From CAWCUK01 sp963798775 (GTDB taxonomy: Bacteria > Bacteroidota > Ignavibacteria > Ignavibacteriales > Ignavibacteriaceae): DNA of 64,000 nt. The DNA lies in the NCBI GenBank assembly GCA_963798775.1, contig CAWCUK010000001.1, positions 930,001-994,000 on the forward strand, in the 5' to 3' direction. Position numbers and translations under genes: made by a program. Shown here piece after piece: positions 9,869 to 20,658 of this stretch. Numbering within the stretch: the stretch's first letter is position 1; each line of letters opens with the position of its first letter. A model generated the notes under the pieces. That model was not told the origin of the DNA. It worked only from the letters and a program-made list of their open reading frames with translations, and ran no database searches.

Positions 9869-11740
9869 TTATTTCATTAGCAGCAGTTTTTTAATCGAAG
9901 AATAATTATCCGCTTTAAGTTCATAAAAATAAACTCCGCTAGCCAAACCGTTTCCGTTAAAACGTACCGAATAACTTCCGGCCGCCAAAACTTCATCAAA
10001 CAATGTCCGGACTCTTCTTCCCAATATATCATAAACATTAATACTTACTTTTGATTCTTTCGGAATTGAATATTCAATTGTGGTAACGGGATTAAACGGG
10101 TTCGGATAATTTTGCCGCAAACTATATTTATCTATAACCTTAGTCATTAATTTTTCATTTTCCGCGGAAGAAATTATAATATTTGGCGAAAGCTTTCTGT
10201 TGATCATCAGCATTGCCGCATCGGCGAGTAAATACTTACCGCTCTCTAAATATTTATTATCAAGTTTTAATACTTTTTGTTTTCCTTTGTGCAGATACAC
10301 ATCGACTAATTTGGTCCAGCCGTTATTTTTTTGATCCTGCTGATTCAGAATTATTTCCGTCGAATCGGACGCGGAAAACGCTATATAACGCGCTTGCTTG
10401 GTGAATAATGAATTCGGGACGATATAAACATAAAGCTGATACCAGCCTTCATTGACAATGTTAAAAGAATATTTTATCGACGCTTCTGAAGTATCCGAAG
10501 TCCAATAAACATTTGGATTAAATCCCTGTACCGGTTTCTTTTCCCAATTACCTGATAAAACCGCGCCGTTTTCATCTTCGTTTACAATTTCGGCTTTAGG
10601 CCGCCAATTATTTCCGTTTCTATAAGGCAGAAGCGCGTCCTCAGCATAGTAAGTTGCGCGCAAAGTGTCACCTAATTTTCCGTTGTCGGCAGTAAAAGCT
10701 TCATAGAAAAAGAAGGACTCGCCATTAACATTATTTTGCCTATTAGCCGAAATTGATTTTAAGAGCAAATCCGGAGAAATAAGATAAGAACCGACTTTAG
10801 CCAAAATACCGGGAAAGAAAATGTCTTTTTTATCCGGCGGAATGTAACTTAAAGCTTTTGTTAATTCAAAAGAATATGAGCTTATATCCTGACGGTATAA
10901 CTGCGGGATTATATTATCAACTAACCCCTGCTGAAGCCATTTGGGAGAATCTTGTAAATATTCGTTATAACCAAAAGGATAAGGACTCGGTGAAACCGAA
11001 AGAATAAAATCTTTTCCCCTCGTCTTTATTGAATCCCGCATCCTCGATAAAAATTCTGTTAATTTATCCGCACGCCATTGCCGCCAGTTTTGATCGCCCG
11101 GATTGCCCGGAGGATTAGCACCATTATGTTCAAATTTATAAATTGCGACAGTCGCCGAATCATATCCGCCTTCGTACGGCATTGCGGGAAGTCTGTCATC
11201 GCCTTGAATTCCGTCTACATCATAATTATCAATTACTTCCGTAATTAATGATATCATAAAATTCTGTACTTCCGGATTTGTTCCGGCCATCCAATCGAAC
11301 CCATTTTTTACAACAAGATTTCCATTGGAATTTTTTGCTGCCCAGCCGGGAAATTTGGAAATTATATGTCCCCCGTTTTGTGAATATGAACTCGAAAATC
11401 CGAACTCGAACCAGGGAATAACTTCAATTCCATGCCTATGTGCTTCAAGAATTATTTTTTTAAGCGGATCTTTCCCTGTAAAAGTCGGCCAAATAGGAGT
11501 ATTAAAAAGACTATCCATTATTTTGCTTGGATAAAGAGTATATCCTTTATTCCAAACCACCGGGAAAATTACGTTTATATTCAGCGAATCGAGATAATCC
11601 ATCGCGTTAATAATATTGATGTCGTTAAATAGAACATAACTATCCACATTAGTTATCCAGACTGCTCTCATTTCATTCGGCTGCTGCGCGAATGTTTTAA
11701 TCAAAAATAGAAACAGAAAAATAGTAAGTAGCTTCTTCAC
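9869..11740 (-). CDS. GH10-like (DUF187-type) hydrolase with T9SS sorting domain
   Basis: Predicted extracellular glycoside-hydrolase-like protein. Signal peptide 1-18; GHL10 barrel about 22-370, with RAVWITNVDS, VIFPVVWNKGYTLYPS, IEVIPWFEFGF and VDGIQGDDRLPAMP; a beta-sandwich region about 400-510; and a T9SS type A sorting domain from about 540 (NYPNPFNPVTTIEYSIP, then LASGVYFYELKAD, ending KKLLLMK). The sorting domain predicts secretion and surface attachment through T9SS. The barrel is closely related to the next gene upstream, so the pair looks like a tandem duplication in which only this copy has the sandwich and sorting domains. It is the last gene of the 20.6-9.9 kb minus-strand block. 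The substrate is not known; family relatives act on peptidoglycan or other glycans. Confidence 0.88.
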   Translation of the reverse strand: MKKLLTIFLFLFLIKTFAQQPNEMRAVWITNVDSYVLFNDINIINAMDYLDSLNINVIFPVVWNKGYTLYPSKIMDSLFNTPIWPTFTGKDPLKKIILEAHRHGIEVIPWFEFGFSSSYSQNGGHIISKFPGWAAKNSNGNLVVKNGFDWMAGTNPEVQNFMISLITEVIDNYDVDGIQGDDRLPAMPYEGGYDSATVAIYKFEHNGANPPGNPGDQNWRQWRADKLTEFLSRMRDSIKTRGKDFILSVSPSPYPFGYNEYLQDSPKWLQQGLVDNIIPQLYRQDISSYSFELTKALSYIPPDKKDIFFPGILAKVGSYLISPDLLLKSISANRQNNVNGESFFFYEAFTADNGKLGDTLRATYYAEDALLPYRNGNNWRPKAEIVNEDENGAVLSGNWEKKPVQGFNPNVYWTSDTSEASIKYSFNIVNEGWYQLYVYIVPNSLFTKQARYIAFSASDSTEIILNQQDQKNNGWTKLVDVYLHKGKQKVLKLDNKYLESGKYLLADAAMLMINRKLSPNIIISSAENEKLMTKVIDKYSLRQNYPNPFNPVTTIEYSIPKESKVSINVYDILGRRVRTLFDEVLAAGSYSVRFNGNGLASGVYFYELKADNYSSIKKLLLMK

Positions 11741-11828
11741 AAAAACTCCGGAATTTTTTATGTAAAAATACCATCTTTTTTAAATACTTATTAGGTAGAA
11801 TTATCAGGTAAGAATTAATAAACAAAAA

Positions 11829-12968
11829 CTAATGCGCTAAATCCGGGAAGGCCGCTTTTTCTTTATATAACTCGTTTTTAAATAGATCGGGATATTTTTT
11901 AATTCCTTCAAAAAAGAAATAAATTTCACCGTTTACACTGTTCTCTCTATTTATTTTTATCACTTCTTTTAGATAATCTTTTGGCGCGTAATAGTTTCCT
12001 ACTTTAAGCAGAATGCCGGGATAAAATTTATATAAATTCTTTTTGCTGATTTGTGTGTTTACAATTTCTTCAAGCGCTGTTTTATAATCTTTTACTTCAT
12101 ACCGGTAAAGCTGGGGACAAATTAAATCGATGTAGCCTTTGTTTAACCACTCCGGCCAATCCTGCAGATATTCTTCTTTACTCCATGGATAAATACTTGG
12201 CGCCATTGAAACTATTAAATCTTTATTAACGGCTTTTACGCTGTCATGAATTTCTCCCATAAAATTAGTTAAAAGATCGGCACGCCATTGAACCCACGCT
12301 GAATCCTTTGGATTTTTAGGAGGAGTTTTTCCTTCATGCTGAGTCTTATACAGATTTACTGTAAAATTATCATATCCCGCTTCTGACGGCATTGCGGGCA
12401 GTCTATCATCACCTTGTATTCCATCTATTTTATAATTACGCGCGACTTCCATTATCAGCGAAAGCATAAAATTTTGAACTTCCGGATTAAAACCATTCAT
12501 CCATTCAAAACCATTTTTTTGCACTAAACTATCTTTTATATTTTTAGAAGACCATTCAGGTTTTAGTTTAAGAATTTTACCGCCGTTTTCTTTATACGAT
12601 GATGAAAATCCGAATTCAAACCAAGCGATTACTTTAATATTTTTTTGATGCGCCGTTTCTATAAGTTCTTTAAGAGGATCTCGACCGCCTGTTAAAGCTG
12701 TATCTATTCCAATACCTGTAAAATCTTTCATTATCTTACTTGGATAAGTCGTCATTCCTTTATTCCAAACCACAACAAAAATAGTATTGATACCGGATTC
12801 TTCACAGAGATCAACCGCTTCTTTGATATTTCTTTCAGAATTTAGAACTTTACTGTCAACATTAGTAAGCCAAACTCCTCTTACAGCCGAAACTGCTGAA
12901 GAATCCCCTTCAGCATAAATACTGGTAAACGCTAAATTGAATAGTATTATGAGAATAAATTTGTTCAT
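11829..12968 (-). CDS. GH10-like (DUF187-type) hydrolase, single domain
   Basis: A 379-residue paralog of the following gene. It has a signal peptide (1-19) and the same barrel motifs (RGVWLTNVDSKVL, VVVWNKGMTTYPSKIM, KVIAWFEFGFSSSY, IDGIQGDDRLPAMPSEAGYD, DLICPQLYRYEV). It lacks the beta-sandwich and the sorting domain, so it is probably periplasmic while its neighbour is exported by T9SS. The shared Asp-Asp in GDDRLP and the Glu in WFEFGF are plausible active-site residues, but that is inference. It lies 30 bases after the barrel gene upstream and 88 before the next gene, which fits one operon. Confidence 0.85.
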   Translation of the reverse strand: MNKFILIILFNLAFTSIYAEGDSSAVSAVRGVWLTNVDSKVLNSERNIKEAVDLCEESGINTIFVVVWNKGMTTYPSKIMKDFTGIGIDTALTGGRDPLKELIETAHQKNIKVIAWFEFGFSSSYKENGGKILKLKPEWSSKNIKDSLVQKNGFEWMNGFNPEVQNFMLSLIMEVARNYKIDGIQGDDRLPAMPSEAGYDNFTVNLYKTQHEGKTPPKNPKDSAWVQWRADLLTNFMGEIHDSVKAVNKDLIVSMAPSIYPWSKEEYLQDWPEWLNKGYIDLICPQLYRYEVKDYKTALEEIVNTQISKKNLYKFYPGILLKVGNYYAPKDYLKEVIKINRENSVNGEIYFFFEGIKKYPDLFKNELYKEKAAFPDLAH

Positions 12969-12998
12969 TAGTATTTAGTTTAGAGGAAAATTTTTTAT

Positions 12999-13715
12999 CT
13001 AAAACTTCACAAAAAATCCGGCTTTTAGTTGAATAATTTGGAATGTACTTACATTTTCTTTATCCAAAGCAAGCGCTGCCCATAATTCGCCAATAACAGC
13101 TTTATAAGCACCTCCTATATTTAACCAAAGCGGTCCGAAAATTTTCGCGTTCACATCGAGGCCTATATTAAATCCACCGCTCCAGTCATCTTGAGTATTT
13201 TCGGGTACGGCTAAAACTTCGGCTAACATTAAATTGCCTGTGCCTGAAGTGTCAATATAAAGGGAATCATAATAAGAGCTTCTGTAACTATGCCATCTGT
13301 AAATACCGAAACCGAATTCAGCGTTTGCGTTAATAAAATTATTTTGGAAAAAAGTATAAAAAGCGTTTGCTGAAGCACCTGTTATTTCCAACTCCATTTT
13401 CAAATTCGGAATAGGAAGGTCAAAATTTTTCATCCCGTTTCCGACATCTATGGGACGGGTTATAAAAAGTTTGTCTTTATTAACTTTATCAAATTTCAAA
13501 TATTCAATTTTCCCGGTCCAAGTCCAGTTTCCGCCTGTTTCTTTCCCTAGAAAAAATGAACCGCCCGCGGCCGGTTTAAATCTATTCGCTAATTCTTGAG
13601 TAGGAATAAAATAGGAAGCGTCGAAACCGGCTATCCATTTGCTTTGAGAATAAGCATTTTTAAATGCGATTAAAATTATTGTAATAAGTAAAAGACTAAT
13701 AAATTTATTTTTCAT
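12999..13715 (-). CDS. Outer-membrane beta-barrel-like protein
   Basis: A 238-residue protein with a signal peptide cleaved near SQ (23-24), then alternating amphipathic strands (WIAGFDASYF, FINANAEFGFGIYRW, WLNIGGAYKAVIGEL). It ends in Phe (AGFFVKF), the usual C-terminal residue of outer-membrane barrels. No specific family recognised. It is five bases from the next barrel gene upstream. Probably a small barrel accessory to the receptor/PorV-type block; substrate unknown. Confidence 0.75.
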   Translation of the reverse strand: MKNKFISLLLITIILIAFKNAYSQSKWIAGFDASYFIPTQELANRFKPAAGGSFFLGKETGGNWTWTGKIEYLKFDKVNKDKLFITRPIDVGNGMKNFDLPIPNLKMELEITGASANAFYTFFQNNFINANAEFGFGIYRWHSYRSSYYDSLYIDTSGTGNLMLAEVLAVPENTQDDWSGGFNIGLDVNAKIFGPLWLNIGGAYKAVIGELWAALALDKENVSTFQIIQLKAGFFVKF

Positions 13716-13720
13716 TTTGT

Positions 13721-14440
13721 TTAATAAAGGAATGTTAATCCAATTTTTGCGTTAATAGTATTATTAAATGGAAATTCTTCGTAACCCAGCGAACCTTTGG
13801 TTTTAATAACCTGCATATAATTAACCGATCCTGCCAACAGAAAAAATTTGGTAAAATTATATGAAACTTCTACTCCGCCGATAACAGTCGCCGGATTTCC
13901 GCTTTTATCTTGCGCAAAATTTCTGTAGCTGTATTCAAAAGTGTAATTATTAAATCTTTTCTGCCAGTCCTCAATTAAATAAAGTCTTCTTGTATAAAAT
14001 AAAACCCCGCCGCCAATGGAAGGAGTAATTAAGAACTTCTCATTCATTGAAATATCGAAGCTTAAATTCAGCATTAAAGGAATTACATCCATTTTTTGAA
14101 CAGGATTTATAGAAGCGGAAAGAGTCGGGTCAGCTTGCAAATCAGCTTTAACACGATCTCTGTAGCGGGTATTCCAGAATTTCCAGTTCCATTGCGCCAA
14201 CGCGGAATCCTGCTGAAGACTGTATAGCTGGTATCCGATAATAAGTCCGGCGTTTATTGATTCACTAATTTTAAAATGAATTTCCGCGCCTCCGCCGACA
14301 GCGTCAATTTTATTTACTGCAAGTCTTTTGCTCAAAGGTTTTGAATAATCGGAAAAAAGTTTAACCGAGTGTATTTGCGGAAAAACAGCGGAAGATATAA
14401 ATACTATTGAGATTATTAAAAAGTGTATCTTTAATTTCAT
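13721..14440 (-). CDS. Outer-membrane beta-barrel-like protein
   Basis: A 239-residue protein with a signal peptide (1-21), glycine- and aromatic-rich strands (NAGLIIGYQLYSL, FLITPSIGGGVLFYTRRLYL, VIGGVEVSYNFTKFFLLAGS) and a C-terminal aromatic residue (KIGLTFLY). This is the pattern of an 8-10-stranded outer-membrane barrel. The start overlaps the stop of the PorV/PorQ-family gene by four bases, indicating translational coupling. Not clearly alignable by eye with the following barrel gene, so I do not call them duplicates. Confidence 0.75.
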   Translation of the reverse strand: MKLKIHFLIISIVFISSAVFPQIHSVKLFSDYSKPLSKRLAVNKIDAVGGGAEIHFKISESINAGLIIGYQLYSLQQDSALAQWNWKFWNTRYRDRVKADLQADPTLSASINPVQKMDVIPLMLNLSFDISMNEKFLITPSIGGGVLFYTRRLYLIEDWQKRFNNYTFEYSYRNFAQDKSGNPATVIGGVEVSYNFTKFFLLAGSVNYMQVIKTKGSLGYEEFPFNNTINAKIGLTFLY

Positions 14441-15378
14441 AACAGTCCGAATTGAAAAGTGAATCTTAAAATATTTCCGAGCCTGCCGTAATCAGAGAAC
14501 GCAAAATCAAAATTCATAGGCACATTTAACTGCGGATTTAAGCCAACTCCCACCGAATAACTTTCTTCATCATAAAAGAATTTATAACCGCCTCTAAAAG
14601 TTATAATGTTTTTCCATGAGACTTCCGTCCCTAAATTCAACCTCTCATCAGAATCATTCGGATGAAGAGCTTCGGCAATTACTGTTACACGGTATTCCGA
14701 ATCAAAATTACCGAGTACTTCCGCCGCAGCTCCCAGTTTTAAGATAGACGGCATTCTGAATTGATCATTAAGATACTTCGCGTCAACACCGAAATTTTGA
14801 AGAGCGGCGGCAATTCTTAAAGAGGAAAGTCCGGTGTAATAAATTACACCGCCGTCAAAAAGAATATTATGCGCGTCATAAATATCGATTGATTCTTTTA
14901 CATATTTTAAAGTTACACCGAAAGAAAATCTGTCGGTTAATCTTCTGGAATAAGTTAATCCTAACGCCAGCGCGTTTGCTTTAAAAGTACCTAAAACTTC
15001 GTATAACCCGCCTGAAGTTGGAACGGCTGTTTTTGTAAAACTTCCAAAATCCATTAAAACAGCACCAAGACCGAAGACACCTATAGGAGAATTAAAAGCA
15101 TAACTGGAAGCATAATGTTTTATATCGGCAATCCAGGGCGCGTAAGAAACTGATAAAGAATGAGTTTGATTTATAAATCCCAGAGCGGCGGGATTGTTAA
15201 AAACGGCATCGGAATTTAAATCGGCTAAACTGATTGAAGCTTCACCCAGAGCCGCTGTTCTTGCGTTTGCGGGAATTTCTAAAAAGGTAAAACCGGATGT
15301 TCCGGTTCTTTTAAACGTTTGCGCGTTTAGAAAAACTCCCGCCGCAAGAAAAAGTAATATTATTTTTATTTTCATCAT
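14437..15378 (-). CDS. PorV/PorQ family outer-membrane protein
   Basis: 313 residues with a signal peptide (1-19) and the family's start of the mature protein: SGFTFLEIPANARTAALGEA, then LNSDAVFNNPAALGF. PorV-type barrels shuttle T9SS cargo to the attachment complex and PorQ-type proteins are related; several paralogs per genome are usual in this group. The C-terminus (RFTFQFGLL) fits a barrel. Two ATG codons are adjacent at 15378 and 15375. It sits between a secreted protein and two small barrels, so it may serve the cargo of this block, but that is inference. Whether it is PorV proper cannot be told. Confidence 0.85.
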   Translation of the reverse strand: MMKIKIILLFLAAGVFLNAQTFKRTGTSGFTFLEIPANARTAALGEASISLADLNSDAVFNNPAALGFINQTHSLSVSYAPWIADIKHYASSYAFNSPIGVFGLGAVLMDFGSFTKTAVPTSGGLYEVLGTFKANALALGLTYSRRLTDRFSFGVTLKYVKESIDIYDAHNILFDGGVIYYTGLSSLRIAAALQNFGVDAKYLNDQFRMPSILKLGAAAEVLGNFDSEYRVTVIAEALHPNDSDERLNLGTEVSWKNIITFRGGYKFFYDEESYSVGVGLNPQLNVPMNFDFAFSDYGRLGNILRFTFQFGLL

Positions 15379-15410
15379 TGTTATAGAAGAATTTCAAATC
15401 AATTAATTTA

Positions 15411-17537
15411 TTATCTAACAATAGCCAATTTCCCGATTTTAGTTCCTACACCCGATTCGATGTGATAAATGTAAACTCCGCTCTCTACAAATTGTCCGTA
15501 ATCAGTAACTTGATCCCACGACGCGATGGCTCCGCTTCCCGGTTCTACATTTATGGTTTTAACTAAATCACCCCGTACAGTATAAATTCGAATTGTGCAG
15601 GGATTTGGAATATTTATAAACTGAATCCTGTCAGTGCTTCCCGGCTGCGATCTTCCCTGTCCTATTACAAACGGATTTGGGACAACCACAATATTATCCA
15701 AATTATTTGTAGGGGGAAGAGTGGCGACAAAAGGATTGACTTTCTTATTCGCGTAAATTGATGTTTCAAGCGGCGGAACTCTGCTGCTGTTGGTTTCGGG
15801 GAATTTGGCTGAAGGATTTATATTCCAAACAGTTCTCCCGGAATCATACGCGGTTAACGCGTAATAATAACTCGCGCCAACCTGAACATTTGAGTCGACT
15901 AACGCGTAATTTCCCGTCGCTGCATCATAATATTTCGGATCTCCTTTTATAACCGTTCCCACAGAGTCCCACGGCCCAATCGGCAAATAAGAAGATTTGT
16001 AAACTTTATAACCCACTAAATCAGATACCCCGTCATCCGGATCCGAAATATTTTCGGCTTCATCGTTCCATGTAATTTCATTTGCCACTAATTGTTTTGA
16101 TCCGCCGTAAAAATCTACTTTAAATGAAGGCGCGGCGGGAGGATCGGGATGATTATTATTATTCTCGTAAGTAAATTTTGCTTCATCGGCGGTTCTATTA
16201 AAAATTTTATTCCCTTCGCTTCTTATAACAGAAGCCGCGTTCGGATCAAGAGCGTATTTGTAATCGGCTCCGTCAACAATTTCCGCGACAGAAAATACAA
16301 CTGAATCTCCCGGTAAAAGTGTCCACGGGCCTAAAGACATCATTGACCACATTCTCGACTTCTTCATATAAACAGTATCCGAAGGAAGCATTGTAAAATT
16401 GGGAGCGTTTGAAGGATCTTTAATTACATTATATTGCGACTCTTCAGTATTTCTATCCGCAAACGGACCGGAAAAATCAAAAGATTGATCACCTGCCGAC
16501 CAGCCGTATCCGTTCACATAAGTTTCTTTATTATCGGCATTAGGGGTTGAATAAATTAATCTGACACCTACATAACCCGGAGCCAGCCATTCACCTTGCG
16601 GCTGTCCGTTTTTAATAATTCCTTGTGAATAAGATAAACCGTATTCTTCATTTCGGCCTTTTGTGGGAGGATAATCGGCGGCTCTTCCCCAAATCATTTT
16701 GCGTGAAGGATCGTAAAAATACCAAGTGTTTTTAGCGCCCGGAGGATCTAAAGGAAATAAAACATTCCACGAACGGCTGTTCGCGTGAATAGCGTAATTC
16801 AGCATAATATACATTTCTTTTAATGTATCGGAAATAGTATTTACTCTTCCCAAATCTCCTGAAGACTGCAAGCGGGCTTTTACTTCATCCGCAATATTTT
16901 TTACAACATAACGATAAAGCACATAATTTTCGTCACGCTGAGAACCATCCCACATTTGCGCGGTTCTGGAAACTCGAACAGGAAGCTGGTGCCTTACTCC
17001 GAAAGGATCGGTATAATTTTCATTATATTCCCAGACACTTTCAATTACTTCTTCACCGACATCGGGATTCGTTTTCAGCCAATAATTTTCACCGTTTTTA
17101 TAAGGCTTTGTATGCTTAATTATTTTATATTTCGCGCCGGGTTCGGTGGAAACGGTTCCGCCGGAAATCGACCAGTCTTCAACTACATAAACACTGTCAT
17201 TAGATTTTCTGCAGCCGATCATGAAACCGCCGGTTAATAAATAAGATGGAACACCGCCGATATTTTCATTTATCCAGCTTACATCAAACGCCGGCCAGTC
17301 GAGTCCGATTCCGCTTCTACGCCAATTGCTGAAGCTCGGGCCGATTTTCCCGTTATAAACACTCTCCCAAAGTTTCCCGCGGTTAAATGATAAAGTTGAA
17401 GATTCAATCTGTGCGTGAGAAACATCTGTTAAAAGTATAACGCCGGCAATAACTAAACTAAAACTTTTAAAATATCGCTTAAATTTAGAATTAAAATTAT
17501 TATTCGTTATCCGGAATTTTTCCAAGTTATCTGTCAT
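15411..17537 (-). CDS. Large secreted protein with FlgD-like/T9SS-type C-terminal domain
   Basis: 708 residues. A charged N-terminal segment precedes a hydrophobic stretch (about 27-42, FSLVIAGVILLTDVSHAQ) that looks like a signal peptide, so the true start may lie later. The middle part (about 50-480) is rich in Trp, Tyr and Asn and not recognised. A fibronectin-III-like domain follows (about 490-600; YKVYKSS, then SYYYALTAYDSG). The C-terminus (VVVPNPFVIGQG, IRIYTVRGDLVKTI, ESGVYIYHIESG) is a sorting-domain variant that lacks the NYPNPFNP form. It starts two bases after the TonB-dependent receptor stop, so it is the receptor's operon partner, probably its surface-exposed companion. Substrate unknown. 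Confidence 0.8.
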   Translation of the reverse strand: MTDNLEKFRITNNNFNSKFKRYFKSFSLVIAGVILLTDVSHAQIESSTLSFNRGKLWESVYNGKIGPSFSNWRRSGIGLDWPAFDVSWINENIGGVPSYLLTGGFMIGCRKSNDSVYVVEDWSISGGTVSTEPGAKYKIIKHTKPYKNGENYWLKTNPDVGEEVIESVWEYNENYTDPFGVRHQLPVRVSRTAQMWDGSQRDENYVLYRYVVKNIADEVKARLQSSGDLGRVNTISDTLKEMYIMLNYAIHANSRSWNVLFPLDPPGAKNTWYFYDPSRKMIWGRAADYPPTKGRNEEYGLSYSQGIIKNGQPQGEWLAPGYVGVRLIYSTPNADNKETYVNGYGWSAGDQSFDFSGPFADRNTEESQYNVIKDPSNAPNFTMLPSDTVYMKKSRMWSMMSLGPWTLLPGDSVVFSVAEIVDGADYKYALDPNAASVIRSEGNKIFNRTADEAKFTYENNNNHPDPPAAPSFKVDFYGGSKQLVANEITWNDEAENISDPDDGVSDLVGYKVYKSSYLPIGPWDSVGTVIKGDPKYYDAATGNYALVDSNVQVGASYYYALTAYDSGRTVWNINPSAKFPETNSSRVPPLETSIYANKKVNPFVATLPPTNNLDNIVVVPNPFVIGQGRSQPGSTDRIQFINIPNPCTIRIYTVRGDLVKTINVEPGSGAIASWDQVTDYGQFVESGVYIYHIESGVGTKIGKLAIVR

Positions 17538-17539
17538 TG

Positions 17540-20500
17540 TTAAAATCCAACTCCTACGGTTATAAAGAATTGTCTCGGAATATTTCTGTATGTTTTAAAA
17601 GGTGCTATTAGATGACTTTTTCTCGTCGGGTCGTTCCCGAGATCAGCCATTGTAATTCCCCTTTCAACCCAATCTATTAGGTCCGTTTGATCCATCGGGG
17701 TTATCCATTTATTGTTAAACACGTTCATAACTCGTAATCCGAGAATGAATCTATAACCGCTTAATTCAAAGTTTTTTACCGCGTTAAAATTAAAGGAAGA
17801 TTCCAAAGGATAACGCCTGTTATTTACAACGTCTTTTAATGAAAAAGTGGTTATATATGTGTAGGGCAAACCTGATTGCGCGGAATAAGTTAAACTGAAA
17901 ATTGTACTGGAAAGAGGTTTTAGATTAAAAATTTCGAATCCGCCGTCTTCCTTAAACCGGTACTGAAGCAGCCCGCGGAAATTATGGGTTCTATCATACG
18001 CGCCTAAAAATTCGCCGGTAAAATTTCGCTGTTCATTTCTGGTGTTGTTGGGATAAATAAATTCCGGGCCAAAATTTCCGTCCGTTGTTTGAGATAAGCT
18101 GTAGCTTAGCCTGTAGCCCCATTCATCCAAATTTATTTTTTCAAATGTAATTTCCATACCTACCGTAGAACCAAATGCGTTGTTGGCATAAGTTGTATAT
18201 GGATAAAGCGGTTCATTTAAATCTGTGTAACCGGCGGTTTCTCTCGCGAGGCTTCCGGTTAATGAGGCTATCCGCTGAATTCCTACTTGAGTAACTCTAT
18301 CATTATAGTAAATGGCAAGATCCAATCGGTTCGTTTCACCGATCATCTGCTGAAGTCCGAATTCATAATTAATTGTCTTTTTAAAATCGAGCCCGGCATT
18401 GCCTAAAACTAACCAGCCTCGATCGGTTCGTTGGGATAAAGCCTGTGTGAATAGCGGCATTGAAGCAAAGTGTCCGTATTGAATTCTGAATGCCGTTGCT
18501 TCACCAATAGGAAAAGAGACACCAATACGCGGCATGAAGATAAATTTTGTTTGTGAAGGAGTTGTAAAAGGATTTCCCGCTTCTTCGGAAGGGCCGTCTT
18601 TGCCGGGATAAAAAACATTAAATTTATTTACCGGAACATTTGCTTGAAAATTAAAAGCTTCGGCTCTTATACCTATATTGGCTACCATTCCTTCATATTC
18701 AAGTTTGTCTTGAAGATAAAATGCCGCGTCCATTGGGTAAGCTTTATAATATTCCGCGTATCCGGAACGGGCAACATAAGTATTCGCCTGATAGCTTGAG
18801 TTAACCGCGTTATTAAATAAATCCCAATAATAAAATCTTACCCCGCCTTTCATCAAATTAGTTTTTATAATTTGATTTGTGTAATCAAATTTTAATTCCC
18901 AATGGTTATCTCTAAAATCCTGGTAATAATTTGTACTAAAATTAAACGGGCCTCTGTATAAAGAAGTTTCCCACCACGGGCCGTCTTTTAATAAGGTACC
19001 TGCGGATCATAAAGACTATCAAGCTTATCGGCGTTTTGTGTATTGCTTACTAAATATTGATAAGGAAGTTTAAATATTTCACTTTGATGAATTACGCTCG
19101 TTTCCAGGAATGATTTATCGTTTACTGTGTAAGTCCAGTCTAAACTTTGCGCTAAAGTTTGTTCGGTTCTAACGGGATCTACGGTAACAAGATATTTTGT
19201 AGAAGATCCGGCGGGAACAAAAGGTATTCCCGACCATCTTATATCATCCGAGCCGGACCAGATTCCGCCTCTATACTGCTGGAATGAACTGAGTAATTTG
19301 AATTTATGTTTAGGAAAAGGATTATAGGTTAAATTTAAAATATAATTCTGATAAACCTGTTCGCGTTCCGGAGTTGGCAGCCTTGTGGGATTATTTCTGT
19401 ATTCACCGGAAAAATAAAATCTTAATAAATTAGGATCTTTTCCTAAAGGTCCGCCTACGCCTATCATATATCTTGTGTACGCGTATTTTCTGTAATCATA
19501 AACTCCTAAAGGATTATCGGGACTCGGAGTATGATTCTGTACCCAAACATCGTGCGCCCAAGTAATTTCTCTATTTACTATTTGGTTCCATTGCTGTTTT
19601 TCTTCTTCGGTGGCTGTACCGTTATCTATTTTATCGGAAAGCCATTTATAGCGGTCCTTATTTTTTAATCCTAAACTTTGAATTACTAAGTCTTTCTGCG
19701 CGAACCAATCTTGTAAATCTCCCCACTGCTGCCATTCAATATTACTTTTTGAATAAATGTAATCACCGAAATGGTATAAGCCGGGAGGACGGTATTCTAC
19801 TCTTGCTTCACCGGAAATTTTTGGAGTACCTTCTTTCAATATTACTTTTACAACACCGGCTTGCGCGTTGCCGTACTCCGCCGAAAAACCGCCTGTTATT
19901 AATTGTACTTGCGAAACACCGAGCGGATTAACGTCGTACTTCCATGAATTATTTGCTTTCTCGGTGCCGGGTGTACTTGCCGGCGCGGAAGTATTACTGT
20001 TTGTCTGTTCAACTCCGTTTATCTGAAAATTTAATTCATACGATCCCGAGCCTCTAACCGAATAATTACCGTTCGCGGTTTTTTGTAGCCCCGAAGATAA
20101 ATCTAACGCTCCTCGTATTCCCTCAATCGGGGCGGCCTTTATCTGTTCTTGCGTAAGTGTTGTGGAAGTGCTTGTCTGATCTTTTATTATTTTAGGTTTT
20201 TCGGCAAGAACAACAACTTGCTGAAGCTCGACCGAAGAATCCTGCAGAGTAAAATTTTGTTCAATTGTCCTGTCAACTACTATTTCAACATCGTTAACGG
20301 TAACAGTGGCATAACCGATTAAGCTTGCTCTAACATTATAAGTTGCGGGCGGAATTCTAAGAATAATGTAGTTGCCGTTTATATCTGTGGCGGCGCCGAG
20401 AGTGGTTCCTTTTAATATTACATTCACGCCTATTAATGGCTCACCGGTTTTAGCGTCAACTACTTTTCCTACCAGTTTTCCGGTTTGAGAAAAGATAAGA

Positions 20501-20571
20501 TTGGAACTAAAAATAAAAAGAGATATAAAGATTAGTAAACCCAGCCGGTTATTGAAGTTTTTATAAAACAT
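17540..20571 (-). pseudogene. TonB-dependent receptor, interrupted by one frameshift
   Basis: Two frames together give one receptor of about 1,010 residues. The first (18988-20571) has a signal peptide (1-29), a carboxypeptidase-regulatory-like domain (30-112; GKVVDAKTGEPLIGVNV), a plug (about 130-250; GGFSAEYGNAQAGVV) and the first barrel strands. The second (to 17540) gives the rest of the barrel and ends in Phe. Near 19000 the first frame runs into TAA; adding one G to the GG at 18999-19000 gives an uninterrupted reading through GTLLKDGPWWE into the second frame. This is either a one-base sequencing deletion or a recent frameshift mutation; everything else looks functional. It heads the minus-strand block of seven genes. 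Ligand unknown; neighbouring glycan hydrolase-like genes make a glycan-derived ligand plausible. Confidence 0.85.
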
Positions 20572-20658
20572 CGTTGTAAAAATTTTTTCGATAATTTATC
20601 TTTTAGTTTATTTAATCTCTCATTTTCGAACTAATATAGAATTTGATAGTTTAATGCG

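Noticed and set aside
18990..19010. Programmed ribosomal frameshift in the TonB receptor
   Set aside because: No slippery heptamer or downstream structure is evident, and a single missing G in a GG run explains it; TonB receptors are not known to use frameshifting.
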